DNA from: Streptomyces sp. R44
GTDB taxonomy: Bacteria; Actinomycetota; Actinomycetes; Streptomycetales; Streptomycetaceae
Direction of reading: 5' to 3'
DNA length: 64,000 bases
Assembly: GCF_041053105.1 (NCBI RefSeq)
Contig: NZ_CP163444.1
Coordinates: 8,588,501-8,652,500, forward strand
Below are positions 8,323 to 17,116 of the stretch, in pieces. The notes beneath the pieces were generated by a model. That model worked only from the letters and a program-made list of their open reading frames with translations, was not told where the DNA came from and ran no database searches. Both the position numbers and the translations under genes were made by a program. Position 1 is the first letter of the stretch. Each line of letters opens with the position of its first letter.

Positions 8323-8371
8323 ATGTTTGCGCCGCTTACATCGGGGCTTAATGTTTGTGGTGCATACATCG
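8323..8371. promoter_or_regulatory. Two direct 21-bp operator-like repeats between tetR and the OYE gene
   Basis: Positions 8323-8343 and 8351-8371 share ATGTTTG, seven variable bases, then TACATCG, at a spacing of 28 bp. Each copy is also an imperfect dyad with ATGT and ACAT ends, the usual shape of a TetR-type binding site. They fill the divergent promoter region, so binding would affect both genes. Confidence 0.7.
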
Positions 8372-8401
8372 TAGGCGGGGGAGAAGAAAGAGGGAACCGG
8401 A

Positions 8402-9637
8402 ATGACCAGCGAGCTGTTCGCGCCGCTGCCCCTGCGCTCCGGGCAGATACTGAACAACCGCATCGCGAAGGCGGCCATGGAGGAGAACATGGCCGGTGAC
8501 GGCCAGCTCCCCGACCGGCGGCTGCTGACCCTGTACCGCCGATGGGCCGCCGGCGGCACCGGGCTGCTGATCACCGGCAACGTGATGGTGCACGCCGAGG
8601 CGCTGACCGGCCCCGGCGGAGTCGTCCTCGACGAGCACGCGCCCCTGGCGCCCTTCGCCGAGTGGGCCGAGGCCGGAAAGTCCGGCGGCGGCGCCGTCTG
8701 GATGCAGATCAACCACCCCGGCCGCCAGGTCGCCTCGGACATGCCCGGCGTCGTGTGGGGCCCGTCCGACGTCGCCGTCGACCTGGGCAGGCACAGCGGC
8801 CGCTTCGGCCGGCCGACCGCCATGACCCCGCAGCAGATCGAGGACACCGTGGCCCGGTTCGCCGTCACGGCCCACCGCGCCGAGCAGGCCGGCTTCGACG
8901 GGGTCGAGATCCACGCCGCGCACGGCTATCTGCTCTCGCAGTTCCTGTCCCCGCTCGTGAACAAGCGGACCGACCGGTGGGGCGGATCCCTGGAGAACAG
9001 GGCCCGGATGCTCCTCGACGTCGTCCGCGCGGTGCGCGCGGCCGTCTCGCCGTCCTTCGCGGTCGCGGTGAAGCTCAACTCCGCCGACTTCCAGCGCGGC
9101 GGATTCGAGGCCGACGACGCGCGCCAGGTGATCGAACTGCTCGAACCGCTGGGCGTGGACCTGGTCGAACTCTCCGGCGGCAGCTACGAGAGCCCGGCGA
9201 TGGCCGGCCGTCCCGCCGACGACCGCACGCGCGCCCGTGAGGCCTACTTCCTGGACCAGGCCGAGGACCTGGTGAGGACCAGCCCCCTCCCGCTGATGCT
9301 CACCGGCGGCATCACCCGGCGCGCCACGGCCGAGAAGGTCCTCGACAGCGGCGTCGCGGTCGTCGGGATGGGCACCGCCCTCGCCGTCACCCCGGACCTG
9401 CCCGACCGCTGGAGGAGCGATCGCGAGGCCGAGCGGCAGCTCGCGCCGGTGACCTGGTCGGACAAGACCCTCGCCTCGGCCGCCGGGATGGCGCAGGTCC
9501 GCCATCAGATGCGCCGCCTCGCCCGCGGCAGCGAGCCCAGGCCCGGTACGCATCCGGCGATCGCCCTCGTCTCCGAGTACCGGAAGCAGCGGGTGGCCCT
9601 GCGCGGCTACCGCGCCTGGCTGTCCACGAGCCGCTGA
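8402..9637 (+). CDS. NADH:flavin oxidoreductase, old yellow enzyme family
   Basis: The 411-residue TIM-barrel flavoenzyme would use FMN and NAD(P)H to reduce activated C=C bonds such as enones. The start LFAPLPLRSGQILNNRIAKAAM is the FMN-binding first strand. HPGRQ, then HAAHGYLLSQFLSPLVNKR and TDRWGGSLENR (about residues 170-198), hold the conserved substrate- and flavin-binding residues. MLTGGITRR and VVGMGTALA are the phosphate-binding end of the barrel. AGAGGGA before the ATG is a good ribosome-binding site. The divergent TetR regulator and its paired operators probably control the gene. Confidence 0.9.
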   Translation: MTSELFAPLPLRSGQILNNRIAKAAMEENMAGDGQLPDRRLLTLYRRWAAGGTGLLITGNVMVHAEALTGPGGVVLDEHAPLAPFAEWAEAGKSGGGAVWMQINHPGRQVASDMPGVVWGPSDVAVDLGRHSGRFGRPTAMTPQQIEDTVARFAVTAHRAEQAGFDGVEIHAAHGYLLSQFLSPLVNKRTDRWGGSLENRARMLLDVVRAVRAAVSPSFAVAVKLNSADFQRGGFEADDARQVIELLEPLGVDLVELSGGSYESPAMAGRPADDRTRAREAYFLDQAEDLVRTSPLPLMLTGGITRRATAEKVLDSGVAVVGMGTALAVTPDLPDRWRSDREAERQLAPVTWSDKTLASAAGMAQVRHQMRRLARGSEPRPGTHPAIALVSEYRKQRVALRGYRAWLSTSR

Positions 9638-9742
9638 GCGGGGAACTTCCCGACCCTCGCACGCGTTCCGGAAGGCGACCTGATCGTTTTCTGATGTGTG
9701 ACACGGCGGCGGAGTGCTGCCGTCGGGGGAAGTGAGCAAGCC

Positions 9743-10270
9743 ATGGCCATGGTGGGCCTGTTCTGGATCGCCGAGGGCGACGTGTACGTGGGCGCGAAGC
9801 CGTCCGGTCTGGCGCCCGGGGTGCGCCTGACCCCCGACGGCGTGGTGGTCCTCGGCGAGGGACAGTCCGGCCTCCACCTGTGGGAGGACATACGTGCCCT
9901 GACGGTGGCGGACGTCCCGGTGAAGTCCTTGAAGCGACAGGTCGGTGTCGTCACGGACGTGGCCCTGGAGGTGGTGATGAACCTCGCCATGACCCTGGGC
10001 CCGGGCCTCGGGGGCGAGGCCCCGCCGATGATGACGCTGGGCCTGGAGTCGGAGGACGGCGCGTACGAGCTGAAGGCGTACGTGGCCGCGGCCGTCGGCT
10101 ACTCCCCGACCGAGGTCGAGCTCTCCCGCGCCCTGCTGTCCCGCCTCACGGAGGGCGAGGCGACGATGGCCACGACGCTGGCGGCGATGTCGGAGTGGGG
10201 GCGCGCCCGGGAGGGCGGGTCGCCCCGCGCGTCGCAGCGCGAGGAGCTGCTGCGGGGGTGGGTGGACTAG
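9743..10270 (+). CDS. Conserved hypothetical protein, 175 aa
   Basis: I do not recognise the family with certainty. The protein begins MAMVGLFWIAEGDVYVG, has an acidic, strand-rich N-terminal half (LTPDGVVVLGEGQSGLHLWEDIRALTV), a methionine- and glycine-rich middle (MNLAMTLGPGLGGEAP) and a helical C-terminus. There is no signal peptide and no clear membrane segment. ATG 9743 follows GGGGGAAG at good spacing and is preferred over the in-frame ATG 45 nt upstream. The pattern suggests a small cytoplasmic protein with a PH-like beta sandwich, but that is only an impression. Confidence 0.65.
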   Translation: MAMVGLFWIAEGDVYVGAKPSGLAPGVRLTPDGVVVLGEGQSGLHLWEDIRALTVADVPVKSLKRQVGVVTDVALEVVMNLAMTLGPGLGGEAPPMMTLGLESEDGAYELKAYVAAAVGYSPTEVELSRALLSRLTEGEATMATTLAAMSEWGRAREGGSPRASQREELLRGWVD

Positions 10271-10426
10271 CCACCGCATCGGGTTGCGTTCGCACCCCAG
10301 GCGGGGACCATGGAAGGGAGAACAGGGATTCGACGCCCGTCGAATGCGCCCGGCCGGTCCCCGTCCTGACCGCCACGCGTCCGATACGGCAGCCGGTATC
10401 GACCGCACTCCCTCTCAGGAGGCGTC

Positions 10427-10594
10427 ATGACCGAACCCGACGACCCACTCGGCCAGTGGACGGGTCGGTTGCTCCGGCTCGGCGTCGGCATCTCGCCCGA
10501 GGCCGCTCGGAGTTTCGTGCATGACCTGTACGCGAAGGCCCAGTCCGACCTCGACGACGAGCGGGCGGAGGCCGACTTCCAACGGGAGGAGTGA
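10427..10594 (+). CDS. Small acidic hypothetical protein, 55 aa
   Basis: A short reading frame starts MTEPDDPLGQWTGRLLRLGV and ends in a charged helix (LDDERAEADFQREE). The ribosome-binding site CAGGAGG lies 5-6 nt before the ATG and third-position G/C bias is strong, so it is very likely translated. No domain is recognised. It precedes the DUF5709 gene by 46 bp on the same strand and may be co-transcribed with it. Confidence 0.6.
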   Translation: MTEPDDPLGQWTGRLLRLGVGISPEAARSFVHDLYAKAQSDLDDERAEADFQREE

Positions 10595-10640
10595 AGCCGG
10601 GCGAGAGCCGTCGTGAACCTGGTGAGGAACGGAGTTCCAC

Positions 10641-11093
10641 ATGACCGGTACGGAAACGTGGGGCGATGACGTCTACCAGCCCGACGGCAGCGAAGTCCAG
10701 GACGACGCGGGTGTCCTGGACTACGAGGACACCCTGGAGGGACCGGCCGGCGACCCCCTCGACGCGGGGTACTCGCCACCGGAACGCCCTCTCGGAGCCG
10801 AGCACGCGGGAGTGACCGCGGCCGAACGGCAACACGGTGAGTCCCTCGACGAGCGCCTGGCGGAGGAGGAGCCGGAGTTCCCGCTCCTCGACGGCGACGG
10901 CCTCGGTGACACGACGGACACCGACGGCGAGCTCCTGGACGACCAGGTCGGCGGCCGGCGCGCGGGCCGCCTGATGTCCGAGGACGAGGGGACGGGCCCC
11001 GTCAGCCACGAACTGAACGCCCGGGACCTCGGCATCGACGGCGGCGCCGCGTCCGCCGAGGAGGCCGCGATGCACATCATCGACGTGGAATGA
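10641..11093 (+). CDS. DUF5709 family protein
   Basis: The very acidic 150-residue protein has the features of the actinobacterial DUF5709 family: WGDDVYQPDGSEVQDDAG at the N-terminus, EDTLEGPAGDPLDAGYSPPERP, then HGESLDERLAEEEPE, and a C-terminal AASAEEAAMHIIDVE. It is probably largely disordered and soluble. The biochemical role of the family is unknown. The start ATG is near a weak AGGA. The gene ends 1 bp before the stop of the convergent PucR regulator. Confidence 0.8.
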   Translation: MTGTETWGDDVYQPDGSEVQDDAGVLDYEDTLEGPAGDPLDAGYSPPERPLGAEHAGVTAAERQHGESLDERLAEEEPEFPLLDGDGLGDTTDTDGELLDDQVGGRRAGRLMSEDEGTGPVSHELNARDLGIDGGAASAEEAAMHIIDVE

Positions 11094-11094
11094 C

Positions 11095-12261
11095 TCAACC
11101 GGTCTTCGGATTGCGGACCGCGAGGAGTGCCGCGCCGATGTCCGCGGCCGCCCGCGGGTCGGAGAGGGAGCGGCCCGTCAGTTCCTCCACGCGCCGCAGA
11201 CGGTAGCGGACGGTGTTCGGGTGGACGAAGAGGCTCCGGGCCGCGGCGGCGGCCGAGCCGGCGGCGGCGAACCAGTGCTCCAGGGTGCGCAGCAGCCGGG
11301 ACCGTTCCGCGGCCGGCAGATCGAGCACCGGCCGGAGCACCACCTCCATCAGGTGCGCGGCCTCGGCCGGAGCGGCCGCCACGACCATGGCCAGCGGATT
11401 GTCGTCGAAGCGGGCCACACCGGGGCCGGTGCCTTCGAGCCCGGCCAGGGCGAGACGGGCGAAGCGCAGGGCCTGCGGCGTGTCCCGCAACGACCGGAAG
11501 CGCGGACTGAAGCCCACGCGGGCCCGCGTCCGGCGCAGGATGCGCAGACACGTGGCCTCCTCCGCCGCCGTCGGCAGGGCGATCAGGGCGAGCTGCTGGT
11601 CCGGCAGGAGTCTCCAGGCGGACGGCAGGTTCGCCTGCCGCAGCGCGGCCTCCGCTCCGGTGAGCGGTTCCTCGCCAGGAGTGCCGGCCTCCGCCGCGGC
11701 GACCGCATAGGGCCCGTGCTCGGGCAGTCCCAGTTCGCGGGCGGTCTCCCACAGCGTGCGGTCGGTGACGATCCCGGTGAACAGCGCCTCCACCAGCGCG
11801 GAGCGCCGTGCCTGGCCCTGTGAGGTGAGTTCCGCGGCCGTCTCCCGGTAGGCCACCGCAACCGACTCGGCGTACAGACCGGACAACGCCCAGAACTCCG
11901 TCGACTCCGACAGCAGCAGGTCGTCGGAGATCTCGGGGCGGGCCCGGGCCTCGGCCAGGATCTCCGTCCACAGGAGCTGCGAGCCGATCCGGTACGCGTG
12001 CAGCGTGTCCGCCAGCGGTACCCCCTGCTCGGCCCGGAGCCGGCCGGTGTCACGGGCCGAACTCGCGTCCGGGGTGCCGCCGAGGCGGAGGTGGGTGAGG
12101 ATCAGGTCCGCGTTGGCGGTGCAGGAGAGGCGCAGGGACTCCAGCGGGATCAGCGACTCGTCCTCGTACGCCTCGACCTCCGCGCGGATGCGCAGCGCCA
12201 TGCGCTCGCCCAGTTCCGGAAGCCCCGCCTGGAGCGTCGCCGCCACACCCGAAAGGATCAT
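11095..12261 (-). CDS. PucR/CdaR-type helix-turn-helix regulator
   Basis: The 388-residue product ends in the PucR C-terminal helix-turn-helix (LFVHPNTVRYRLRRVEELTGRSLSDPRAAADIGAALLAV). It has an N-terminal helical domain (RIRAEVEAYEDESLIPLESL) and a central GGDEF-like/CdaR-type region (ARVGFSPRFRSLRDTPQALRFARLAL). Such proteins are usually activators or repressors of a neighbouring catabolic operon. The divergent acyl-CoA ligase gene 145 bp away is the likely target, and the dyad ATTGTTGCCGGTGACAAT (12284-12301) between them is a candidate binding site. It is one of three PucR-type regulators in this window. Confidence 0.85.
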   Translation of the reverse strand: MILSGVAATLQAGLPELGERMALRIRAEVEAYEDESLIPLESLRLSCTANADLILTHLRLGGTPDASSARDTGRLRAEQGVPLADTLHAYRIGSQLLWTEILAEARARPEISDDLLLSESTEFWALSGLYAESVAVAYRETAAELTSQGQARRSALVEALFTGIVTDRTLWETARELGLPEHGPYAVAAAEAGTPGEEPLTGAEAALRQANLPSAWRLLPDQQLALIALPTAAEEATCLRILRRTRARVGFSPRFRSLRDTPQALRFARLALAGLEGTGPGVARFDDNPLAMVVAAAPAEAAHLMEVVLRPVLDLPAAERSRLLRTLEHWFAAAGSAAAAARSLFVHPNTVRYRLRRVEELTGRSLSDPRAAADIGAALLAVRNPKTG

Positions 12262-12283
12262 TCGTGCAGCTTAGCGCCGCTGG

Positions 12284-12301
12284 ATTGTTGCCGGTGACAA
12301 T
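12284..12301. promoter_or_regulatory. Candidate PucR-type operator
   Basis: The 18-bp sequence ATTGTTGCCGGTGACAAT is an imperfect dyad (14 of 18 positions symmetric, core CCGG, outer ATTGT/ACAAT). It lies 23-40 bp upstream of the regulator start and about 105 bp before the divergent acyl-CoA ligase start. Confidence 0.5.
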
Positions 12302-12406
12302 CAGGAAGGTCATCCGTTGTCGTACCGGCCATAGGCCGGGACCGCATACCCCTGCAAGATGTCGACGATGTAAACATTCGGCGATTCCGTGTAACGGAGG
12401 CGGGTC

Positions 12407-13894
12407 ATGGCCAATCTGGCAGGGTTCCTCGTGGAGACGGCTGCGCGGCAGCCCGAGCGTCCCGCGCTGCGCCTGGGGGAGCAGGTCATCACGTACGCGG
12501 AGCTGGACGAGCGCAGCGCCCGCGTCGCCGCCCTGCTGAGGGCCGAGGGGGTGCGGCCCATGGACCGGGTCGCGCTGATGCTGCCGAACGTTCCCGAGTT
12601 CGTCGTGCTGTACTACGGCATCCTCCGCGCCGGCGCGGCCGTCGTTCCGATGAACCCCCTCCTGAAGACCCGGGAGACGGAGTACCACCTGGCCGACGCC
12701 CGCGCCGTGCGGCTCTTCGAGTGGCACCAGGCGCCGGGCGAGGGCGCTCAGGGAGCGGCCGCCGCGGGCGTGCGCCACACGGCCGTCGAACCCGGCGAGT
12801 TCGCCGCCATGCTGGCCCGGCACGAACCCCTCCGCGAGGTCGACGAGAAGGCCGACCAGGACATGGCCGTGCTGCTGTACACCTCCGGGACCACCGGCCG
12901 CCCCAAGGGAGCGGTCCTCACCCACGGCGGGCTGCGGCACAACACCGAGGTCAACAGCGTCCACATCCAGGAGATGACGCCGGAGGACGTGGTGGTGGGC
13001 TGCCTGCCGCTGTTCCATATCTTCGGCCAGATCTGCACCATGAGCGCGGCCGTCCGCAGCGGCGCCTCGCTCGTGCTCATCCCGCGCTTCGACCCGGGGG
13101 CCGTCCTGGCGGCCATCGCCCGCGAGCGGGCCACCGTCTTCGAGGGCGTGCCGACCATGTACGCGGCGCTGCTCCAGCACCCCTCGGACGCGGACGTGTC
13201 GACGCTGCGGATGTGCATCTCCGGCGGCGCCTCGCTGCCGGTCGAGATCCTCCACGGCTTCGAGCGGCGCTTCGGCTGTCCCGTCCTCGAAGGCTTCGGC
13301 ATGTCCGAGACCAGCCCGGTGGTCACCTTCAACCACCCGGACCGGCCCCGCAAGGCCGGCTCCATCGGCACCCCCATCCGTGACGTCGAGGTGCGGCTGC
13401 TCGACGACAAGGGACAGGACGTGGCCCCCGGCGAGATCGGTGAACTCGCCGTCCGCGGCCCCAACCTGATGCAGGGGTACTGGGACCGCCCCGAGGAGAC
13501 CGAGGCCGCCATCCCCGACGGCTGGCTCCGGACCGGTGACCTCGCCCGCGCCGACGAGGACGGCTACCTCTACATCGTCGACCGCAAGAAGGACATGATC
13601 ATCCGCGGCGGCTACAACGTCTACCCGCGCGAGATCGAGGAGGTCCTCCACGAGCACCCGGCCGTCGCCCTCGCCGCCGTCGTGGGCATCCCGCACGCGG
13701 AACTGGGCGAGGAGGTCGCGGCCGCGGTCGTGCTGCGCCCCGGCGCGGAGGCCACCCCCGAGGAACTGCGGGAGTACGTCAAGGACCGCGTGGCGGCCTA
13801 CAAGTACCCGCGCCGGGTGTGGCTCGTGGACGCGCTGCCGCTGGGACCGAGCGGCAAGATCCTCAAGAGGGAGATCACCGTCCCGGCCGGGTGA
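12407..13894 (+). CDS. Long-chain fatty-acid/aryl-CoA ligase (ANL superfamily)
   Basis: The 495-residue enzyme activates a carboxylic acid with ATP to an acyl-AMP and transfers it to CoA. All core motifs are present: the P-loop LLYTSGTTGRPKGAVLTH (about 155-172), EGFGMSETSPV (about 294-304), WLRTGDLARADEDGYLYIVDRKKDMI (about 373-398), the hinge GGYNVYPREIEEVL, and the catalytic lysine in GPSGKILKRE near the C-terminus. The length is typical of FadD-like ligases. It is divergent from a PucR-type regulator. The mce import operon a few kb away suggests use on imported lipids, but substrate specificity cannot be read here. Confidence 0.9.
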   Translation: MANLAGFLVETAARQPERPALRLGEQVITYAELDERSARVAALLRAEGVRPMDRVALMLPNVPEFVVLYYGILRAGAAVVPMNPLLKTRETEYHLADARAVRLFEWHQAPGEGAQGAAAAGVRHTAVEPGEFAAMLARHEPLREVDEKADQDMAVLLYTSGTTGRPKGAVLTHGGLRHNTEVNSVHIQEMTPEDVVVGCLPLFHIFGQICTMSAAVRSGASLVLIPRFDPGAVLAAIARERATVFEGVPTMYAALLQHPSDADVSTLRMCISGGASLPVEILHGFERRFGCPVLEGFGMSETSPVVTFNHPDRPRKAGSIGTPIRDVEVRLLDDKGQDVAPGEIGELAVRGPNLMQGYWDRPEETEAAIPDGWLRTGDLARADEDGYLYIVDRKKDMIIRGGYNVYPREIEEVLHEHPAVALAAVVGIPHAELGEEVAAAVVLRPGAEATPEELREYVKDRVAAYKYPRRVWLVDALPLGPSGKILKREITVPAG

Positions 13895-14320
13895 TCAGTA
13901 GGCGGTCGCCCGGTTCTCCTCCGCCCAGAGCCGCTCCGTGTCGGAGCCGCCGGGCGGAGGGACGATCCCGTTGATCATCCAGAGCTCCTCGCTGGTCTCG
14001 TCGACGTGGAACTCCCAGTGGAGCCCGGCGTGCCGTTCGAGGTGGGGGCGCACCATCTCCCTGATCCAGCGGGCCGTCCGGCGCCTGCTGTCCTCGTCGG
14101 GGTTGCGCCGGGCGATGTGGTCGATGGTGATGCGGACCGCGATCGGGGCGGGCTCGCCTCCGACGTAGAAGTCCTCGGGTCGGGTCTCGTGGAACAGGGT
14201 GACCACGTAGAAGCGGGGCAGACCGACCTTCTCGTAATGGTCCGCGACGGTCGAGGCGAGCCGGTGCTTCTCTTCGGCGGAGAAGATTCCCGGCGTGTGG
14301 TGAACGGTCCACAGGGGCAT
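13895..14320 (-). CDS. Tautomerase-family protein (cis-CaaD/Tautomerase_3 type)
   Basis: The 141-residue protein begins Met-Pro (MPLWTVHHTPGIFSAEEKHRLA), so after Met removal Pro1 is the catalytic residue of the tautomerase superfamily. Its length and the YVVTLFHETRPEDFYVGGE block match the fused-subunit Tautomerase_3 group (cis-3-chloroacrylic acid dehalogenase-like). His and Arg residues near the N-terminus and in strand two could complete the site. It lies 44 bp downstream of the SDR gene on the same strand, so the two are probably co-transcribed. Its stop touches the stop of the convergent acyl-CoA ligase. Confidence 0.8.
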   Translation of the reverse strand: MPLWTVHHTPGIFSAEEKHRLASTVADHYEKVGLPRFYVVTLFHETRPEDFYVGGEPAPIAVRITIDHIARRNPDEDSRRRTARWIREMVRPHLERHAGLHWEFHVDETSEELWMINGIVPPPGGSDTERLWAEENRATAY

Positions 14321-14364
14321 GGGGGTTCGTGGCTCCTCAGTCAGGGGGTAGGGGGGCAGGGGGG

Positions 14365-15066
14365 TCAGCCGGCGGCCGAGAAGGTCAGGTGTTCCACGGG
14401 ACCGGACAGCGCGGACTTCACGGTGACGCTGACGTCGTCGGCGAGCACCTCGGCGTCCCCGGCCTCCAGGCCGTCCACGATCCGCGCGGCCACGTCGGCG
14501 GGCTTCGCCTTGCTCCGGTCGAGGGCGGAGACCATGTCCGTGTCGATGAATCCGGCGTGCACGCCGACGACCTGCGTGTGCTGCGGCGCCAGTTCGAGCC
14601 GGAGCGAGTTCGTGAGGGACCAGGCCGCAGCCTTGGAGGCCCCGTACGCTCCGCTGCCCGCCAGCCAGGACAGTACGGAGTGCATGTTCACCAGCGCTCC
14701 GCCGCCGTTCTTGGCGAGGACGGGCGCGAACGCCCGCGCCACCCGCAACGGCCCGAAGACATTGACCTCGAACGTCTCGGCCGTCTGCCCGAAGTCACCC
14801 GTGAGCAGCGGCGAGGGCAGCAGGACCCCGGCGTTGTTGAACACGATGTCGGCGTCCGAGGCGAGCTCCGCGAGGGAGGCGACCGACTCGGCCGAGCGGA
14901 CGTCGAGCACGGTGGTCACCACCCGCGGTCGCTCGTCCACGTACGCCGAGCGGGCCGTCGCGTACACCTTGCTCGCCCCGCGCGCCAGCACCTCGTCCAC
15001 GAGCGCGGCGCCGAGCCCTCGCCGCCCGCCGGTCACCACGACCACCTTGCCCATCACCGCAACCAC
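14365..15066 (-). CDS. Short-chain dehydrogenase/reductase (SDR)
   Basis: The 233-residue classical SDR has the nucleotide-binding glycines in KVVVVTGGRRGLGAALVDEVL, NNAG (in FNNAGVLLP), a catalytic serine in MHSVLSWLAGSGAYGASKAA and the YGASK tyrosine-lysine pair. It would oxidise or reduce an alcohol or ketone with NAD(P)(H). The GTG at 15066 is preferred because AGGAG lies 8 nt upstream; GTG 15075 and ATG 15045-15054 are alternatives. It is divergent from a HxlR-type regulator, the usual controller of such genes. Confidence 0.88.
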   Translation of the reverse strand: MVAVMGKVVVVTGGRRGLGAALVDEVLARGASKVYATARSAYVDERPRVVTTVLDVRSAESVASLAELASDADIVFNNAGVLLPSPLLTGDFGQTAETFEVNVFGPLRVARAFAPVLAKNGGGALVNMHSVLSWLAGSGAYGASKAAAWSLTNSLRLELAPQHTQVVGVHAGFIDTDMVSALDRSKAKPADVAARIVDGLEAGDAEVLADDVSVTVKSALSGPVEHLTFSAAG

Positions 15067-15156
15067 GGCACTCACTCCTCGTTCGGCCGGAGATCTGGAT
15101 AACGACCTCGTTAGTCAGATGCAAGCACGCCAGGGCTGAGTAACGCAAGCATTAGC

Positions 15157-15162
15157 TACACT
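15157..15162 (+). promoter_or_regulatory. -10 box of a leaderless promoter for the HxlR gene
   Basis: TACACT is followed by six bases and then GTG (15169). There is no ribosome-binding site, so the transcript is probably leaderless. Two short GCAAGCA repeats (near 15121 and 15145) in the same gap could be regulator contacts shared with the divergent SDR promoter. Confidence 0.5.
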
Positions 15163-15168
15163 GGGCTC

Positions 15169-15657
15169 GTGGCGATGAGGTTCGAGAAGCGATTGAGCGA
15201 CCGGGACGCGTGGTCGATCGGCGACGGGTGCTCGGCCGGCCGGGTGCTCGACCTGCTCAGCACCCGCACGGTCTTCATGGTCGTACGGGAGTGCTTCTAC
15301 GGCACGACCCGGTTCGAGGACTTCGTGGCGAGGATCGGCACCTCCGCGCCCTCGGTCTCCCGCGCGCTCAAGCAGCTGGAATCCGCCGGGGTCGTGGCGC
15401 GCACTCCCTACCAGGAGCCGGGGAAGCGGGCCCGCGACGAGTACCGGCTCACCGAGGCGGGCGAGGACCTGCTGCCGGTCTTCCTGTCGCTGATCCGGTG
15501 GGGTGACACCTACCTGCAGGACGGCCGTCCGCCGCTGGCCTTCGTCGAAGCCGGCAGCGGCCGCCCGCTGGACGTCCGCGTGACCGCCGAACCGGCGCCG
15601 GAGGCGTCGTCCGACGACATCGAGATCCGCCTGCACCCCGACTGGCGTCGCGACTGA
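15169..15657 (+). CDS. HxlR-family transcriptional regulator
   Basis: The 162-residue winged-helix protein has the HxlR pattern: WSIGDGCSAGRVLDLLSTRTVFMVVRECFYGTTR-like first helices, then RIGTSAPSVSRALKQLESAG (recognition helix) and YQEPGKRARDEYRLTEAGEDLLPVF (wing). A conserved cysteine in GDGCSAGR could make it redox- or electrophile-responsive, as in several family members. The divergent SDR-tautomerase pair is the likely target. GTG 15169 with a leaderless promoter fixes the start. Confidence 0.88.
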   Translation: MAMRFEKRLSDRDAWSIGDGCSAGRVLDLLSTRTVFMVVRECFYGTTRFEDFVARIGTSAPSVSRALKQLESAGVVARTPYQEPGKRARDEYRLTEAGEDLLPVFLSLIRWGDTYLQDGRPPLAFVEAGSGRPLDVRVTAEPAPEASSDDIEIRLHPDWRRD

Positions 15658-15688
15658 CGCTCCCGCGGTGCGCGGAGGCGTACGAGGC

Positions 15689-16900
15689 TCAGTCCGCGCG
15701 CTTCCTGCCGTGGAGGTGCAGCGAGCGCAGGGCCGCTTCGAGGGCGAACCGGTGGTCGGGGTCGAGGAGCCGGTCGCCGAAGTGGTTGTCCAGGTTCCGC
15801 AGCCGGTAGCGGACCGTCTGGGCGTGCACGCCCAGCATCTCGCCGACCTGTTCGGCGGGGGCGCGCGTGGAGACGTGGACCCGCAGGGTCTCGATCAGCC
15901 GCTCGCGCCGGGTGCCCGAGAGGGCGTCGAGCGGGGCCAGTTCGCGCGCGGCGAGATGCGCCGTGAGGGCCGGGTCGGACAGCAGCCACAACGTTGTCAG
16001 GTGCTCCTCGCAGTGCACGAGGGGCGCGTCCGCCACGATGCCGTCGTCGATGAGCTGCAGCACGCGCCGCGCCCAGCGGATGGAGTGCGCGGCCTGCACC
16101 GGCGGCACGGTCAGACCGACGACGGCGGGGGTGCCGGCCAGGGCGGATTCGAGCATCGCGAGGCGCTGCGGGGTGAGCGGCCCCGGGATGAGCAGGTGCG
16201 GCTGGGGGAGGCTGAGGTCGGCCAGGACGTCCCGGTCGAGCCCCGCCTGGATGAGCTCGGCGACCGGAGGGCGGAGGGCCACCAGGGTGCACGCGGAGGG
16301 GAGCTCCCAGGAGGCCTCCTGGCACAGCTCGGCGATCGTCGCCCGGGGCAGCGGCGGCCCCGCGACGACGAGGTGGAGTAACTGTCTTCTCCGCGCCGCC
16401 GCGTCGGACACGGCACGGGCCTGGGCCATGACGTAGCCCTCGCGGGACAGGGCTTCGAGCTCCTCGACGTACGCGAAGAGGGCGTCCGCGAAGGCCAGGA
16501 TCAGGGTGGGGGAGAGGTTGTAGGTGCGGCCGATGCTCTTGGCCCGGCGCAGCGCGATGCGCGCCCCGAGACGGTAGGCGCCCTGCAGACTGTCGAGGTC
16601 GCGGCCCTCGTAGGCCTCCACGCGGCCGAACTTGCGCAGGAGCTCGTCCCGGAGGGCCGACTTGGTGCCGGGCGTGGCGACCCGTTCCACGAAGGCCGCC
16701 AGGGCCTGTTCCACGCCCTGGCGGATGGCGTCCGAGTGCGGTCCGTTGAAGAGATGGGCGTACACGGGATAGGTCCGCTGGACCTCCATGCCGATCTCCT
16801 TGATGAGGCCCGGGATCTCCGGCCTCATCAGGTCGGCGAACTCCCTGGGGAGCGGGTCGAGCGGCTCGCCGATGTTCGGGGACTGTGCGGTTGCGGGCAT
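15689..16900 (-). CDS. PucR/CdaR-type helix-turn-helix regulator
   Basis: The 403-residue protein ends in the PucR helix-turn-helix (MLGVHAQTVRYRLRNLDNHFGDRLLDPDHRFALEAALRSL) and has an N-terminal helical segment (PEIPGLIKEIGMEVQRTYPVY) typical of this actinobacterial group. The middle shows the degenerate GGDEF-like region. It is convergent with the HxlR gene and is followed upstream by a 216-bp gap before the secreted-protein gene end. In that gap the palindrome CTTGCGCAAG (17045-17054) and TGTGCTGTACACA are possible operator sites. The target is unclear; it may act on itself or on the secreted-protein/mce region. Confidence 0.82.
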   Translation of the reverse strand: MPATAQSPNIGEPLDPLPREFADLMRPEIPGLIKEIGMEVQRTYPVYAHLFNGPHSDAIRQGVEQALAAFVERVATPGTKSALRDELLRKFGRVEAYEGRDLDSLQGAYRLGARIALRRAKSIGRTYNLSPTLILAFADALFAYVEELEALSREGYVMAQARAVSDAAARRRQLLHLVVAGPPLPRATIAELCQEASWELPSACTLVALRPPVAELIQAGLDRDVLADLSLPQPHLLIPGPLTPQRLAMLESALAGTPAVVGLTVPPVQAAHSIRWARRVLQLIDDGIVADAPLVHCEEHLTTLWLLSDPALTAHLAARELAPLDALSGTRRERLIETLRVHVSTRAPAEQVGEMLGVHAQTVRYRLRNLDNHFGDRLLDPDHRFALEAALRSLHLHGRKRAD

Positions 16901-17116
16901 GGAACCGATCCCTTGCTCTCCTGCGCGACCGGTGGGGAGCGGCGGTGCGGCGCCCTCCGTCGTGGGGTGGGCGCCGCCTCGGCCGTCAGGTGCGTACCAA
17001 CGGGGACTGCTGAAGCTAAATCAACTGCTGTGTGCTGTACACAACTTGCGCAAGAGTTGGCGGTCCGGAGGCCCGTACGGCGCCGGACTAGGCCGGGAAT
17101 CGACCTTGGGTGGCCG

